From contig NZ_JBQKLQ010000012.1 in assembly GCF_052116145.1 (NCBI RefSeq), positions 1-44,259 of the forward strand: DNA of 44,259 nucleotides, read 5' to 3'. The notes under the pieces were generated by a model. The model saw only the letters and a program-made list of their open reading frames with translations, was not told the origin of the DNA and did no database searches. The translations under genes and the position numbers were made by a program. Positions 36,470-44,259 of the stretch are shown here, piece by piece. The number at the start of each line of letters is the position of its first letter. Position 1 is the first letter of the stretch. Source of the stretch: Fundicoccus sp052116145. Lineage in GTDB: Bacteria; Bacillota; Bacilli; Lactobacillales; Aerococcaceae.

Positions 36470-37623
36470 ATGACGCAGATTTCCATCGCTGCCACAACAG
36501 ATGTTCATGGCTTTTTAGATGAAGGCCTGGCAATCATACCAACTGTATTAGAAGTCGTGACTGCTGATCTTTTAATGGATAATGGCGATTTTTTCGTCGG
36601 TAGCCCCTTTGCAGCCTACAGCTATGACCAAAAGATGATTAGTCCGCTAGTCACCGTTGCTAATGATTTAGCTTATGATGTGATGATTCCAGGAAATCAT
36701 GATCTGGATTTCGGCTTAGCTTGGCTACAAAGACAAGTAAGTGAGTTGAAAGCAGATTATATTTGCGCGAATTTAAAGGATATTAGTGGGACCCCTATTT
36801 TTCCAGCCTATACGATTAAATCGGTCAAAGGTGTAAAAGTAGCCATCATCGGTTTGATGACCGCCGCTTTTAACCAGTTATGTTCCCGCAAAGTCGCAGA
36901 AGAAGTTGTCGTCGAAAATCCTTTTGTGGCGTTGCAAGATGTATTGGAGCACTTGAATAATGAAGAGTCTTACGATTTAGTGATTGTGAGCTACCACGGC
37001 GGCTTAACCAACGATCCTGAAACAGGTGCCACTTGGTTTTACCCCTCAATGGAGGACCAAGCCTATCAACTGATGGAAGCTTTTCCTGAAATCAATAGCT
37101 TAATTTGTGGCCACCAACACTTTACCAATACTGGAATCCACCTCACCAAACCGCCTTCTTACAAGTTGGAACACGCGCACATTATTTTGGTTTACAACGC
37201 TTTAAAGTTTACGAGGATCACACAGAAATTATTGAGAATCGCTTGTTAAATTTGCGAAATCAAGCAATTGACTATCCCTTGGGACCAGAGCGTACAATTT
37301 ACCAGTCTTGGCTTCAACAAAATGTGACGCTGTCAAACATTCAGTCTTGGATTGAACATCGTTACCCAGCCGATGGTTACTTGTTGGATTTCAGTGCCCG
37401 GACACTGGGTGAATTCAGCGCCGAACTGAGCGCACCTTTCCCCTTAAGCTACTATTACTTGCCGGGCAAGGAAATCCCTTCTGTATCTGACCAGGTCCTG
37501 GCCTTTGACCCTGACCATTTTTATTCAATCGTGGCGATTACAGGCCGCCTGCCTCAAACGCGTCTGCGTGAGGGCGTCTTGCTACCACTGTTCGACGAAA
37601 TCATTAAACATACGGCCTATTAA
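36470..37623 (+). pseudogene. Frameshifted 5'-nucleotidase-like metallophosphatase
   Basis: The first frame (36470 to about 37150) is a calcineurin-like phosphoesterase domain with its metal ligands: D11/H13 (TTDVHGF), D38 (DNGDFF), N75/H76 (GNHD), the His of SYHGG, and GHQH. The conserved continuation (TAFLQVGTRAHYFGLQRFKVY and the whole C-terminal 5'-nucleotidase-type domain) is in another frame, ending at 37623. The break lies near 37135-37160. Read through, the protein would be about 384 aa. A single shift means it could be recent inactivation or a sequence error. It is the last gene of the phn operon. Confidence 0.8.
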
Positions 37624-37626
37624 AAG

Positions 37627-37665
37627 AAAACCAGGTCTTCCTTGAAGGATAACCTGGTTTTTTAT
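37627..37665 (+). terminator. phn operon terminator
   Basis: Stem AACCAGGT/ACCTGGTT (37629-37636 and 37652-37659) followed by TTTTTTAT, just after the metallophosphatase stop. Confidence 0.85.
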
Positions 37666-37825
37666 CTATTCATAAATGAGTCCTTAAGTCACTCGCTTGT
37701 TTAGTGACTCGTGATTTCTATTCTAATCTGACCACTAAAACTAGCCAGACTGATAGATTGACTGAGTCTACGAGTCAACATGTATACATTCAAACAGCCC
37801 ACAACCAAGTACATTCCACAATAAA

Positions 37826-37865
37826 CCCAAAAACAGCCTGACGAGTTTGACGCTCGTCAGGCTGT
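37826..37865 (-). terminator. metG terminator
   Basis: Perfect 13-bp stem ACAGCCTGACGAG/CTCGTCAGGCTGT (37833-37845 and 37853-37865), then TTTTTGGG on the minus strand. Confidence 0.9.
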
Positions 37866-37885
37866 AAGTCTGTTGTGTTATTCAC

Positions 37886-39934
37886 TTAACCTAGTAATGC
37901 ACCGTTTTCAGCGTCATCCGGAGCAAAGATAAGCGATAAGTCGCCATCGCTTTCTGCAGACAGAATCATCCCTTGGCTAATATGACCCATCATTTTACGC
38001 GGCTTCAAGTTCGCTACAACCGTTAGTTTGCGACCAATCAACGCTTCATGATCTGGGTAGTATTTCGCAATTCCTGATAAAATTTGACGGTGCCCTTTGT
38101 CGCCGGCATCTAAGCGGAAACGCAGCAATTTATTTGAGCCTTCCACGGGTTGAACATCGATCACTTCAGCAACTTTCATTTCAAGCTTGATGAAATCATC
38201 AAATTCAATCGCTGGTGTTTCGTAGTGTACAAGTTCAACTTCCGCTGGATTCCAATTAGGATCGTTCACAGTTGGTTCACCACCATCAGCAGTCTCGTCA
38301 TTATTATCAACCGCCATCAAATCGTGAATGTAGGTGACTTCAACATCAGTATCTAGACGTGGGAAGATTGGCACACCTTTTTTAATGACTACTTGGCCTG
38401 CTTCAATCTGTCCCCAGGCCAAGCTTTCCAAGCTACGGTCTAACTCATTAGCCAAACCTAACTGCTCGAAAATCTGAGCTGGAGCGCTCGTCATAAACGG
38501 ACGTAATAAATGGCCAGCTAGACGCAATACTTCAGCTAAATGATTCATCACAGATTTCAATTGTGGATGAGTTGCTTCATCTTTAATCAATACCCAAGGC
38601 GACGTCTCATCAATATACTTATTCGCACGCGAGACAATGTTCATCACATGATCTAACGCTTGGTTGAAAGATAAAGCATCCATTGACGCGTGGAAGGCTT
38701 CAATTTCAGTCAATACATATTCTTCAAACACACTATCAAATTCAGTCGCCGTTACACCTTCTGCAGCTACTGGAATTTGACCATCGAAGTATTTATTCAT
38801 CATCGCAACCGTACGATTTAATAAATTTCCTAAATCATTTGCTAATTCAAAGTTAATCCGGTTAACGAAACTCTCTGGCGTAAAGACCGTATCATTTCCT
38901 TGACTCATTTCACGTAGTAGGTAGAAACGTGTCGCATCTAAACCATAACGCTCAATTAATTGTTCTGGATAAATGACGTTACCTTTAGATTTAGACATCT
39001 TGCCGTCTTTCATTAACATCCAACCATGCGCAAAAATCTTTTTAGGTAATGGTAAACCTAAAGCCATTAACATTGTTGGCCAATAAATCATATGGAAACG
39101 TGATATATCTTTCCCAATCACATGCACATCTGCAGGCCAGTATTTATTGAATAAAGTCTCGTCATCGCTACCGTAGCCTAAAGCCGTGATATAGTTAATT
39201 AAAGCATCAATCCATACATAAACCACATGTTTAGGATCAGACTGAACCGGAATTCCCCAAGTAAAAGTCGTTCTTGAAACAGCTAAATCTTCCAAGCCAG
39301 GCTTGATAAAATTATTGATCATTTCCGTTTTACGAAAGGCTGGTACTAGGAAGTCCTCATGCGCTTCGTAATATTCCACTAAACGATCCGCATATTTACT
39401 CATACGGAAAAAATAAGATTCCTCTTTAACCAATTCAACATTATGTCCACTTGGTGCTTTACCACCAACGACATTACCAGCCGCATCTTTGTAGACCTCA
39501 ATTAATTGACTTTCAGTAAAGAATTCCTCATCACTAATTGAGTACCAACCTTGATACTCTCCTAGGTAAATGTCGCCTTGCGCTAATAATTGCTCGAAAG
39601 CTTTTTGAGTAGACGCTATATGATAATCATCTGTTGTACGGATAAAGTAGTCGTTAGAAATATCTAAAGACTTCCATAAAGCTTTAATTGAATCTGCCAT
39701 GCCATCCACATATTCTTTTGGACTTATATCAAGTTCATTTGCCTTGGCTTCAATTTTCTGACCATGTTCATCAGTACCTGTTAAAAAGAATACATCATAA
39801 CCCATCAGTCGTTTGTAACGCGACATCGCATCGCAAGCTAAAGTAGAATAAGCATTCCCAATGTGGAGCTTGCCACTTGGGTAATAAATAGGCGTTGTTA
39901 TATAAAAAGTTGGTTTGTTCGATTGTTCGGTCAC
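37886..39934 (-). CDS. metG: Methionyl-tRNA synthetase
   Basis: Charges tRNA-Met and initiator tRNA. 682 aa: class I catalytic domain with HIGN (24-27) and KMSKS near residue 313, anticodon-binding helices, a linker, and a C-terminal EMAP/Trbp111-type tRNA-binding domain (about 580-682, KVAEVIDVQPVEGSNKLLRFRLD). The zinc-knuckle cysteines are absent, which I believe is usual for related lactic acid bacteria. It starts with GTG at 39932-39934, with AAAGGGG 9 nt upstream. No T-box was recognised in the leader. Confidence 0.97.
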   Translation of the reverse strand: MTEQSNKPTFYITTPIYYPSGKLHIGNAYSTLACDAMSRYKRLMGYDVFFLTGTDEHGQKIEAKANELDISPKEYVDGMADSIKALWKSLDISNDYFIRTTDDYHIASTQKAFEQLLAQGDIYLGEYQGWYSISDEEFFTESQLIEVYKDAAGNVVGGKAPSGHNVELVKEESYFFRMSKYADRLVEYYEAHEDFLVPAFRKTEMINNFIKPGLEDLAVSRTTFTWGIPVQSDPKHVVYVWIDALINYITALGYGSDDETLFNKYWPADVHVIGKDISRFHMIYWPTMLMALGLPLPKKIFAHGWMLMKDGKMSKSKGNVIYPEQLIERYGLDATRFYLLREMSQGNDTVFTPESFVNRINFELANDLGNLLNRTVAMMNKYFDGQIPVAAEGVTATEFDSVFEEYVLTEIEAFHASMDALSFNQALDHVMNIVSRANKYIDETSPWVLIKDEATHPQLKSVMNHLAEVLRLAGHLLRPFMTSAPAQIFEQLGLANELDRSLESLAWGQIEAGQVVIKKGVPIFPRLDTDVEVTYIHDLMAVDNNDETADGGEPTVNDPNWNPAEVELVHYETPAIEFDDFIKLEMKVAEVIDVQPVEGSNKLLRFRLDAGDKGHRQILSGIAKYYPDHEALIGRKLTVVANLKPRKMMGHISQGMILSAESDGDLSLIFAPDDAENGALLG

Positions 39935-40259
39935 GAATGAGTGCCCCTTTCAAATTAAGTAATCATAACTGGGTTCAATTATAACACAGAACACACCCCT
40001 GTGGACAAAATAGGGCCATAGATTGTCTAGTGAATGACAATATTTACCACTTCCATCGCCTTTCTATCAAACTTAATTAGCAATTCACAAAGAAATCGTT
40101 TAAACTAATAATATGAATACTATTTATATAGTAATTATGCTCAATAATCCCGGCTGAAAAACTCACCTAAACAGCTTTAATTCATATTTTGTAAAGGGTG
40201 TTGTATTTTTAATTAGCCAAATATAGACTGAGCAATTAACTGATACTGGGAGGAAAAAT
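39935..40259. promoter_or_regulatory. Divergent region between metG and cyclodeaminase-family gene
   Basis: 325 bp, AT-rich. It has a minus-strand TATAAT for metG at about 39976-39981 (poor -35) and, in the middle, a palindrome TACTAT-TTAT-ATAGTA at 40118-40133 that could be an operator. No small gene was seen. Confidence 0.4.
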
Positions 40260-41270
40260 ATGACAAGATTACTAAACGAAAAGATGATTAGAGAATTGCT
40301 GACAATTAAAGAAATCAACGAAATCGTCGATCGAACTTTCAAAGATTTCGGTGACGATAAAGTGATTAATCCACCAAAAGTCAATTTAGATTTAGGTGAA
40401 ACAGGAAATTATCCTTATTATGAAGGCTTCATGAACGCGATGCCTGCTTATATCGGTGGGACTTCAGATATTGCTGGTTTGAAATGGGTAGGTGGCTTTG
40501 CTGGTGAAAGAAAGAAAGCTGACTTACCTTATATTACTGCAATGATTTTGTTAGTGAATCCACAAGTAGGTAATTTCGAGGCTGTTCTTGAAGGTTCATA
40601 TATTTCGAATATGCGTACAGGGTCGCAAACTGCTGTTGCTTTGAAATATTTACATCCTAAAAAAGAAATCACCATTGGTATGTATGGCGCCGGCCTTCAA
40701 GCCAGAACGCAAATCCAAACAATATCTGAATGGTTCGACATTACTCGTTTAGTAGTCTGGAATCACCGCCGTGTAACGGCAGAGTCATTTGCCCAAGAGA
40801 TGAAGCAATATGTAACTGGCGAGATTATTGTTGCTGACCCTGCTAAACCGGAGGAAGCAGCCAATAACGATGCCTTAATTACAGTGACTCCGGCTCAAGA
40901 ACCCTTCTTAACTAAAGAGATGGTCAAGCCTGGTACCATTGTCTTTCCAATGGGCTCTTTCCAAGAAGTTAGCGATGATTTGATTTTAGCAGCAGATAAA
41001 ATTATCGTCGACCATGCAGAACAAGCCTTGCACCGCGGCGCGCTAAAAAGCTTAAATAGTGATGGTATAATCACTGAAGAAAACATCACAACTACGATTG
41101 GCGAATTAGCTGTTGGCAAAGCAAGCGTTGGCGACCTTTCAAATGGGATCACCTTGTGTATTCCTATTGGTACGGGCGCTTTAGATGTGGCTGTCGCCGC
41201 TCGAGCTTATGAAAAAGCGGTTGAACAAGGAATTGGTGAAAGCTTTATTTTCTTCGACAATTCATTTTAA
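40260..41270 (+). CDS. Ornithine cyclodeaminase/mu-crystallin family dehydrogenase
   Basis: 336-aa NAD(P)-dependent enzyme family including ornithine cyclodeaminase, alanine dehydrogenase and opine- or imine-forming members. The substrate-domain Lys (GLKWVGG, K75) and R119-T120-G121 are present; the Rossmann loop reads GMYGAGLQARTQ (140-151), and the C-terminal GxASVGDLSNGITLC block is seen. The substrate cannot be assigned. The ATG has GGGAGGAAAAA upstream. It converges on an MFS transporter gene across a shared terminator, hinting at a transport-catabolism pair. Confidence 0.88.
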   Translation: MTRLLNEKMIRELLTIKEINEIVDRTFKDFGDDKVINPPKVNLDLGETGNYPYYEGFMNAMPAYIGGTSDIAGLKWVGGFAGERKKADLPYITAMILLVNPQVGNFEAVLEGSYISNMRTGSQTAVALKYLHPKKEITIGMYGAGLQARTQIQTISEWFDITRLVVWNHRRVTAESFAQEMKQYVTGEIIVADPAKPEEAANNDALITVTPAQEPFLTKEMVKPGTIVFPMGSFQEVSDDLILAADKIIVDHAEQALHRGALKSLNSDGIITEENITTTIGELAVGKASVGDLSNGITLCIPIGTGALDVAVAARAYEKAVEQGIGESFIFFDNSF

Positions 41271-41276
41271 ACATTA

Positions 41277-41330
41277 AAAAGAGAGTGTCATTCAGCCTTA
41301 TATATAACAGCTGAATGGCACTCTTTTCTT
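41277..41330. terminator. Bidirectional terminator
   Basis: Long stem AAAGAG-GTG-CATTCAGC/GCTGAATG-CAC-CTCTTT (about 41279-41296 and 41310-41327), with T-rich tails on both strands. It serves the cyclodeaminase-family gene and the convergent MFS gene. Confidence 0.8.
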
Positions 41331-41340
41331 TCCTTTATCA

Positions 41341-42543
41341 TCACGTTCTCACTAGTAAGGAACGAACTTGTTGACGGTAACGATAAATAAAACTGAAGGT
41401 TACTAATAAAATTGGGAAAACCGTCGCTACAATGAAACCATACTTTAAATTCTCACTAAACAGGCCTGCAACGCCTCCAACGATACTTGGCCCAACTGCA
41501 CAACCGATATCTCCCGCCAAGGCTAAGATAGCAAATAAGGCTGTTCCTCCTTTGGGAATGCTTTGGGCAGCGATACTGAAAACTCCCGGCCATAAAATAC
41601 CAACTGACAAGCCACAGATTGCACTACCGACCAGAGACAATACCGGATTAGGTGCAAATACTACCAATAAATAAGAGGCAATACATAGAACGCCGCTTCC
41701 CGTAATAAAACTTAACAAATCAATCCGCTCACTATATTTCGCATAGAATACACGAGCAAGCCCCATTAAAATTGCGAACATTGTAGGGCCTAATAAATCA
41801 CCCACTGTTTTAGAAATTCCCAAGCCACTCTCAGCAAATGCTGACGACCACTGCGCCATCGCTTGCTCTGATGCTCCAGCCGAAATCATTAACACAATGA
41901 AAATCCAAAAAGTCTTCATTGAAAATAAGGCTTTGACTGTCATCGAGTCACCCTCTTGCGTTAACATCGCAATCGGAACTTGCGAATAGTAAAAAGCATT
42001 CCCTATAACAAACAATGCCCAAATACCGGCTAAGATATTCCATGACTGTGAGCCAAATACATGTAAGAATAATGTTGAGAAAACAACCACTAGGACCATC
42101 CCCCAGCAGTAAAAGGAATGTAATAAACTCATTGACGAGGCTTTATTTCCTGTAGGCGCCGCTTCGACAATCGGACTAATTAGGACTTCAATTAACCCAC
42201 CTCCAACCGCATAGGTCATCACTGCTGCTAATAAAGCTAAAAACTTATGATTAGTCAGTAAGGGGAAAACACCCAAGCCCAGAATACCAACTGCCGCAAA
42301 AATATGGGCCGCCACAATACAAATTTTGTAGCCAATTCGGTCAACAAAATTGATGGCTAACATATCCACAACTAATTGTGTTAAAAAGTTAATAGTAATT
42401 AGTAAAGTCATCTGTTCTAAAGGTATATTAAAAGAATCTCGGAAAATTAAAAATAATAGCGGTGCAAAATTATTGATGATTGCTTGCGTCACATAGCCCA
42501 AATAACTCGCTCGTAACGTATCTTGATAAGTAAATTGTTTCAT
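41341..42543 (-). CDS. MFS transporter
   Basis: 400-aa integral membrane protein with about 12 TM segments in two halves joined by a cytoplasmic loop near residues 195-205. The N-terminal loop DRIGYK matches the MFS loop 2-3 motif. Overall it resembles sugar/unknown-substrate MFS proteins with a conserved GGxxEVxxxP segment (about 113-123). Substrate unknown. The ATG has AAAGGAC upstream. It is divergent from a broken AraC-type regulator that may once have controlled it. Confidence 0.88.
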   Translation of the reverse strand: MKQFTYQDTLRASYLGYVTQAIINNFAPLLFLIFRDSFNIPLEQMTLLITINFLTQLVVDMLAINFVDRIGYKICIVAAHIFAAVGILGLGVFPLLTNHKFLALLAAVMTYAVGGGLIEVLISPIVEAAPTGNKASSMSLLHSFYCWGMVLVVVFSTLFLHVFGSQSWNILAGIWALFVIGNAFYYSQVPIAMLTQEGDSMTVKALFSMKTFWIFIVLMISAGASEQAMAQWSSAFAESGLGISKTVGDLLGPTMFAILMGLARVFYAKYSERIDLLSFITGSGVLCIASYLLVVFAPNPVLSLVGSAICGLSVGILWPGVFSIAAQSIPKGGTALFAILALAGDIGCAVGPSIVGGVAGLFSENLKYGFIVATVFPILLVTFSFIYRYRQQVRSLLVRT

Positions 42544-42619
42544 TCACTTAAGTCCTTTCACTTTTTCTAACTAACGGTATAATAATAACTTTAACTATCA
42601 TAATATCATCATAATAAAG

Positions 42620-43325
42620 TCTGTTCTAGCTTTTTATGATCTAGGTATCATCAGTTTGCATTGGCACCCTGAAGTCGAAATGGCTTATGTTTTCCAAGGA
42701 ACAGTCAAATGGAAACTCAATCAAGAGACCGTCATTCTTAACTCAGGTAGAGGGGGATTTATCAATGCACAAGTTTTACATAGCGCTGAACCGGTTAACT
42801 CCAAGCATGCCCATATGATTTCCATTGTCTTTGACCCAACAGTCGTGGCCACCAAAAGCAACTTAGTCTTCCACCGTTACATACAACCGATTTTTCAGAA
42901 TAGCTCTTTAAATTATCTAGTTTTGACAGAAGACACCGCCTGGCAACTCGTCGCCTTAGATGCCATCAGTAAAATACATTATTATTCTGAATACGAGCCT
43001 ATCGCTTTCGAGCTAACGTTTATCCATGATGTAAATCCACCAACACTTCGCAGAAGTAATTACTTTACAAAGTCTAGCTGATGTCGCAAACATTAGCGCT
43101 AGTGAATGTCAGCGCTATTTCACCCATTTTATATCCCTTACCCCAATTCAATATTTGATACACTATCGTTTAGAAGTAGCAGCTAAATATTTATGCGAAC
43201 GCTCTTATAATATCTCGGATATTGAATTAACATGCGGCTTCGAAAGCCATAGCTACTTTAGTAAACAATTCAAAGAAACATACGGTCTTTCCCCTACTGC
43301 ATACCGTAAACAAATTATAGCCTAA
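42620..43325 (+). pseudogene. Broken AraC-family transcriptional regulator
   Basis: The N-terminal cupin sensing domain is readable (SLHWHPEVEMAYVFQG near 42650, then INAQVLHSAEPV), but no good ATG and ribosome site precede it. Near 43025-43040 the frame changes and there is a TAA in the new frame; the reading then continues as IHQHFAEVITLQSLADVANISASECQRYF and the complete second helix-turn-helix FESHSYFSKQFKETYGLSPTAYRKQ, ending at 43325. At least one frameshift and one nonsense codon, plus the missing start, make this a pseudogene. Left boundary approximate. Confidence 0.8.
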
Positions 43326-43339
43326 AACTTGTTGCTTAA

Positions 43340-43386
43340 ACTCATACTAACAGACAGACGATTGTGGTCTGTCTGTTAGCATGAGT
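43340..43386. repeat. Long imperfect palindrome
   Basis: 20-bp arms with a single mismatch: ACTCAT-x-CTAACAGACAGAC (43340-43359), 7-nt loop, GTCTGTCTGTTAG-x-ATGAGT (43367-43386). It has no T tract on either strand, so it is not a standard terminator; it could stabilise mRNA ends or be a repeat element. Confidence 0.75.
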
Positions 43387-43477
43387 ATCGCTTATCTATA
43401 CGGACACTCAATCTTATTAGTTGGATGAGTCCAGTTAGCCTAGTTGCGGATTTAATTATTTCGGCTAATTTTATATA

Positions 43478-43512
43478 TAAAAAAGACAGATCACGAGGAC
43501 CTGTCTTGTTAT
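43478..43512 (-). terminator. Terminator of NlpC/P60 gene
   Basis: Stem AAGACAG/CTGTCTT (about 43483-43489 and 43501-43507) followed by TTTTTATA on the minus strand, 9 bp past the stop. Confidence 0.75.
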
Positions 43513-43520
43513 TTATATAA

Positions 43521-44259
43521 TTAGTTAACTCTTAATGCAAAGCTTGGCATAAAGTAAGAGCTAATGCTGTTGTACTCTAAGGGTGTTCCTGGTTGAGAAG
43601 CGTGAATGTAGTCTCCGTTACCCGTTGCGATCGCTACGTGGTAAGTGCTTCCTGGTGAACCCCAGAAATATAAGTCTCCAGCTTGGGCTGATGAAACATC
43701 CATTTTTGTTCCTGAATGTTCTTGCGCGCCAGTCCAACCACCGATATCAACGCCGTAAGTTTCTTTAAATACATATTGAACGAAACCTGAACAGTCGAAA
43801 CCACTTGGTGATTTTCCACCCCATACATAAGGTGTTCCTAAGTATTGAGAGGCATTATCAAGTAATGTTGATGCGTTAGCTGCTGACTCTTCAGCTTTTT
43901 CAGCTGCGTCTGCTGCTGCTTGAGCTAAGCGATCTGCTTCTGCCTTAGCCGCTTCTGCTGCGATTCTGTCTGCTTCTGCTTGGGCTGCTTCTTCTGCTGC
44001 GATTCTGTCCGCTTCTGCTTGAGCCGCTTCTTCTGCTGCAGTGTTATCTTCGACTACCGGCACTTCAACTTCAGGTACTTCTACAACTGGAGTTTCTTCT
44101 ACCGGCACTTCAACTTCAGGTACTTCTACAACTGGAGTTTCTTCTACCGGCACTTCAACTTCAGGTACTTCTACGACTGGAGTTTCTTCTACTGGCACTT
44201 CAACTTCAGGTACTTCTACGACTGGAGTTTCTTCTACTGGCACTTCAACTTCAGGTACT
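43521..44259 (-). CDS. NlpC/P60 peptidoglycan hydrolase, 5' end outside window
   Basis: C-terminal 246 residues of a secreted wall hydrolase; the frame stays open to the right edge, so start and signal peptide are missing. Visible parts in order: Pro/Glu/Val repeats of 15 residues (PVEETPVVEVPEVEV), an Ala/Glu-rich segment with repeats of EEAAQAEADRIAA that could form a helix or coiled coil, and the NlpC/P60 domain with catalytic Cys in FDCSGFVQYVF, His in YHVAIATG and the third polar residue in YIHASQPG. Such enzymes usually cut the D-Glu to meso-Dap/Lys bond in stem peptides. Confidence 0.92.
   Translation of the reverse strand, partial: VPEVEVPVEETPVVEVPEVEVPVEETPVVEVPEVEVPVEETPVVEVPEVEVPVEETPVVEVPEVEVPVVEDNTAAEEAAQAEADRIAAEEAAQAEADRIAAEAAKAEADRLAQAAADAAEKAEESAANASTLLDNASQYLGTPYVWGGKSPSGFDCSGFVQYVFKETYGVDIGGWTGAQEHSGTKMDVSSAQAGDLYFWGSPGSTYHVAIATGNGDYIHASQPGTPLEYNSISSYFMPSFALRVN
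44056..44259. repeat. 45-bp minisatellite in NlpC/P60 gene
   Basis: Four full 45-bp units (from 44056, 44101, 44146, 44191) and a partial fifth (44236 to the edge). Units differ by only one or two bases: the first two are identical, and the next two share a separate base. Each encodes the same 15 residues, so copy-number change keeps the frame. The array continues past the window. Confidence 0.95.

Noticed and set aside
37105..37623. Independent 172-aa protein gene
   Set aside because: It is the out-of-frame continuation of the metallophosphatase; its first residues overlap the phosphatase domain in a wrong frame.
42656..43081. Intact small cupin-domain protein
   Set aside because: An AraC DNA-binding domain follows immediately in another frame, so this is the sensing half of a broken regulator.
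43340..43386. Terminator of the AraC gene
   Set aside because: The hairpin is strong but lacks a T tract on both strands, so it is listed as a palindrome.

Overview
This window is a piece of a low-GC Gram-positive chromosome, most likely a fermentative member of the Lactobacillales. An Aerococcaceae/Carnobacteriaceae-like organism would fit, but the genus cannot be fixed by eye. The evidence is the gene order (rpsL-rpsG-fusA-tuf; tilS-hpt-ftsH-hslO-lysS; mfd-rqcP-divIC-S1; tatD-rnmV-ksgA-veg), the purine-rich ribosome binding sites, the sigma-A-type promoters and an L-lactate dehydrogenase. No tRNA, CRISPR array or intact insertion sequence was seen.

Layout. 1-1.3 kb: leader and three tandem strong promoters of an rRNA operon that starts just left of the window on the minus strand, then a gene-free AT-rich stretch. 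1.3-6.1 kb (minus): tuf, fusA, rpsG, rpsL. 6.1-13.4 kb (minus): small GNAT protein, lysS, hslO, ftsH, hpt, tilS. 13.4-19.8 kb: a block that splits the usual divIC/S1-tilS neighbourhood. It holds a MacB-type ABC transporter (minus), a divergent response regulator/histidine kinase pair (plus), a gene-free stretch rich in hairpins, and a membrane-anchored SH3b/amidase preceded by an unrecognised 57-residue ORF. 19.9-25.8 kb (minus): S1 protein, divIC, rqcP, mfd, pth. 25.9-29.7 kb: divergent ldh, then veg, ksgA, rnmV, tatD on the minus strand.

29.9-44.3 kb is more accessory: a secreted Cu/Zn superoxide dismutase with an acidic tail; a tandem-duplicated MazG-type pyrophosphohydrolase; a decayed FUSC membrane protein gene; a phosphonate-type ABC importer (phnD, phnC, two phnE) followed by a frameshifted metallophosphatase; metG; an ornithine cyclodeaminase-family gene next to an MFS transporter and a broken AraC-type regulator; and the 3' part of an NlpC/P60 cell-wall hydrolase gene with a 45-bp minisatellite that runs off the right edge.

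How it works together. The left two thirds is core information processing: translation factors, rRNA and tRNA maturation, ribosome rescue, repair, division and protein quality control. The 13.4-19.8 kb insertion looks like an envelope-stress module in which a kinase with almost no extracellular loop sits beside a transporter with a large extracellular domain and near a wall amidase. Three broken genes between 31.8 and 43.3 kb suggest ongoing gene loss on that side. The best candidates for something undescribed are the structured intergenic region at 17748-18100, the 57-aa ORF coupled to the amidase, the two-domain MazG protein and the disulfide-less acidic-tailed SodC.
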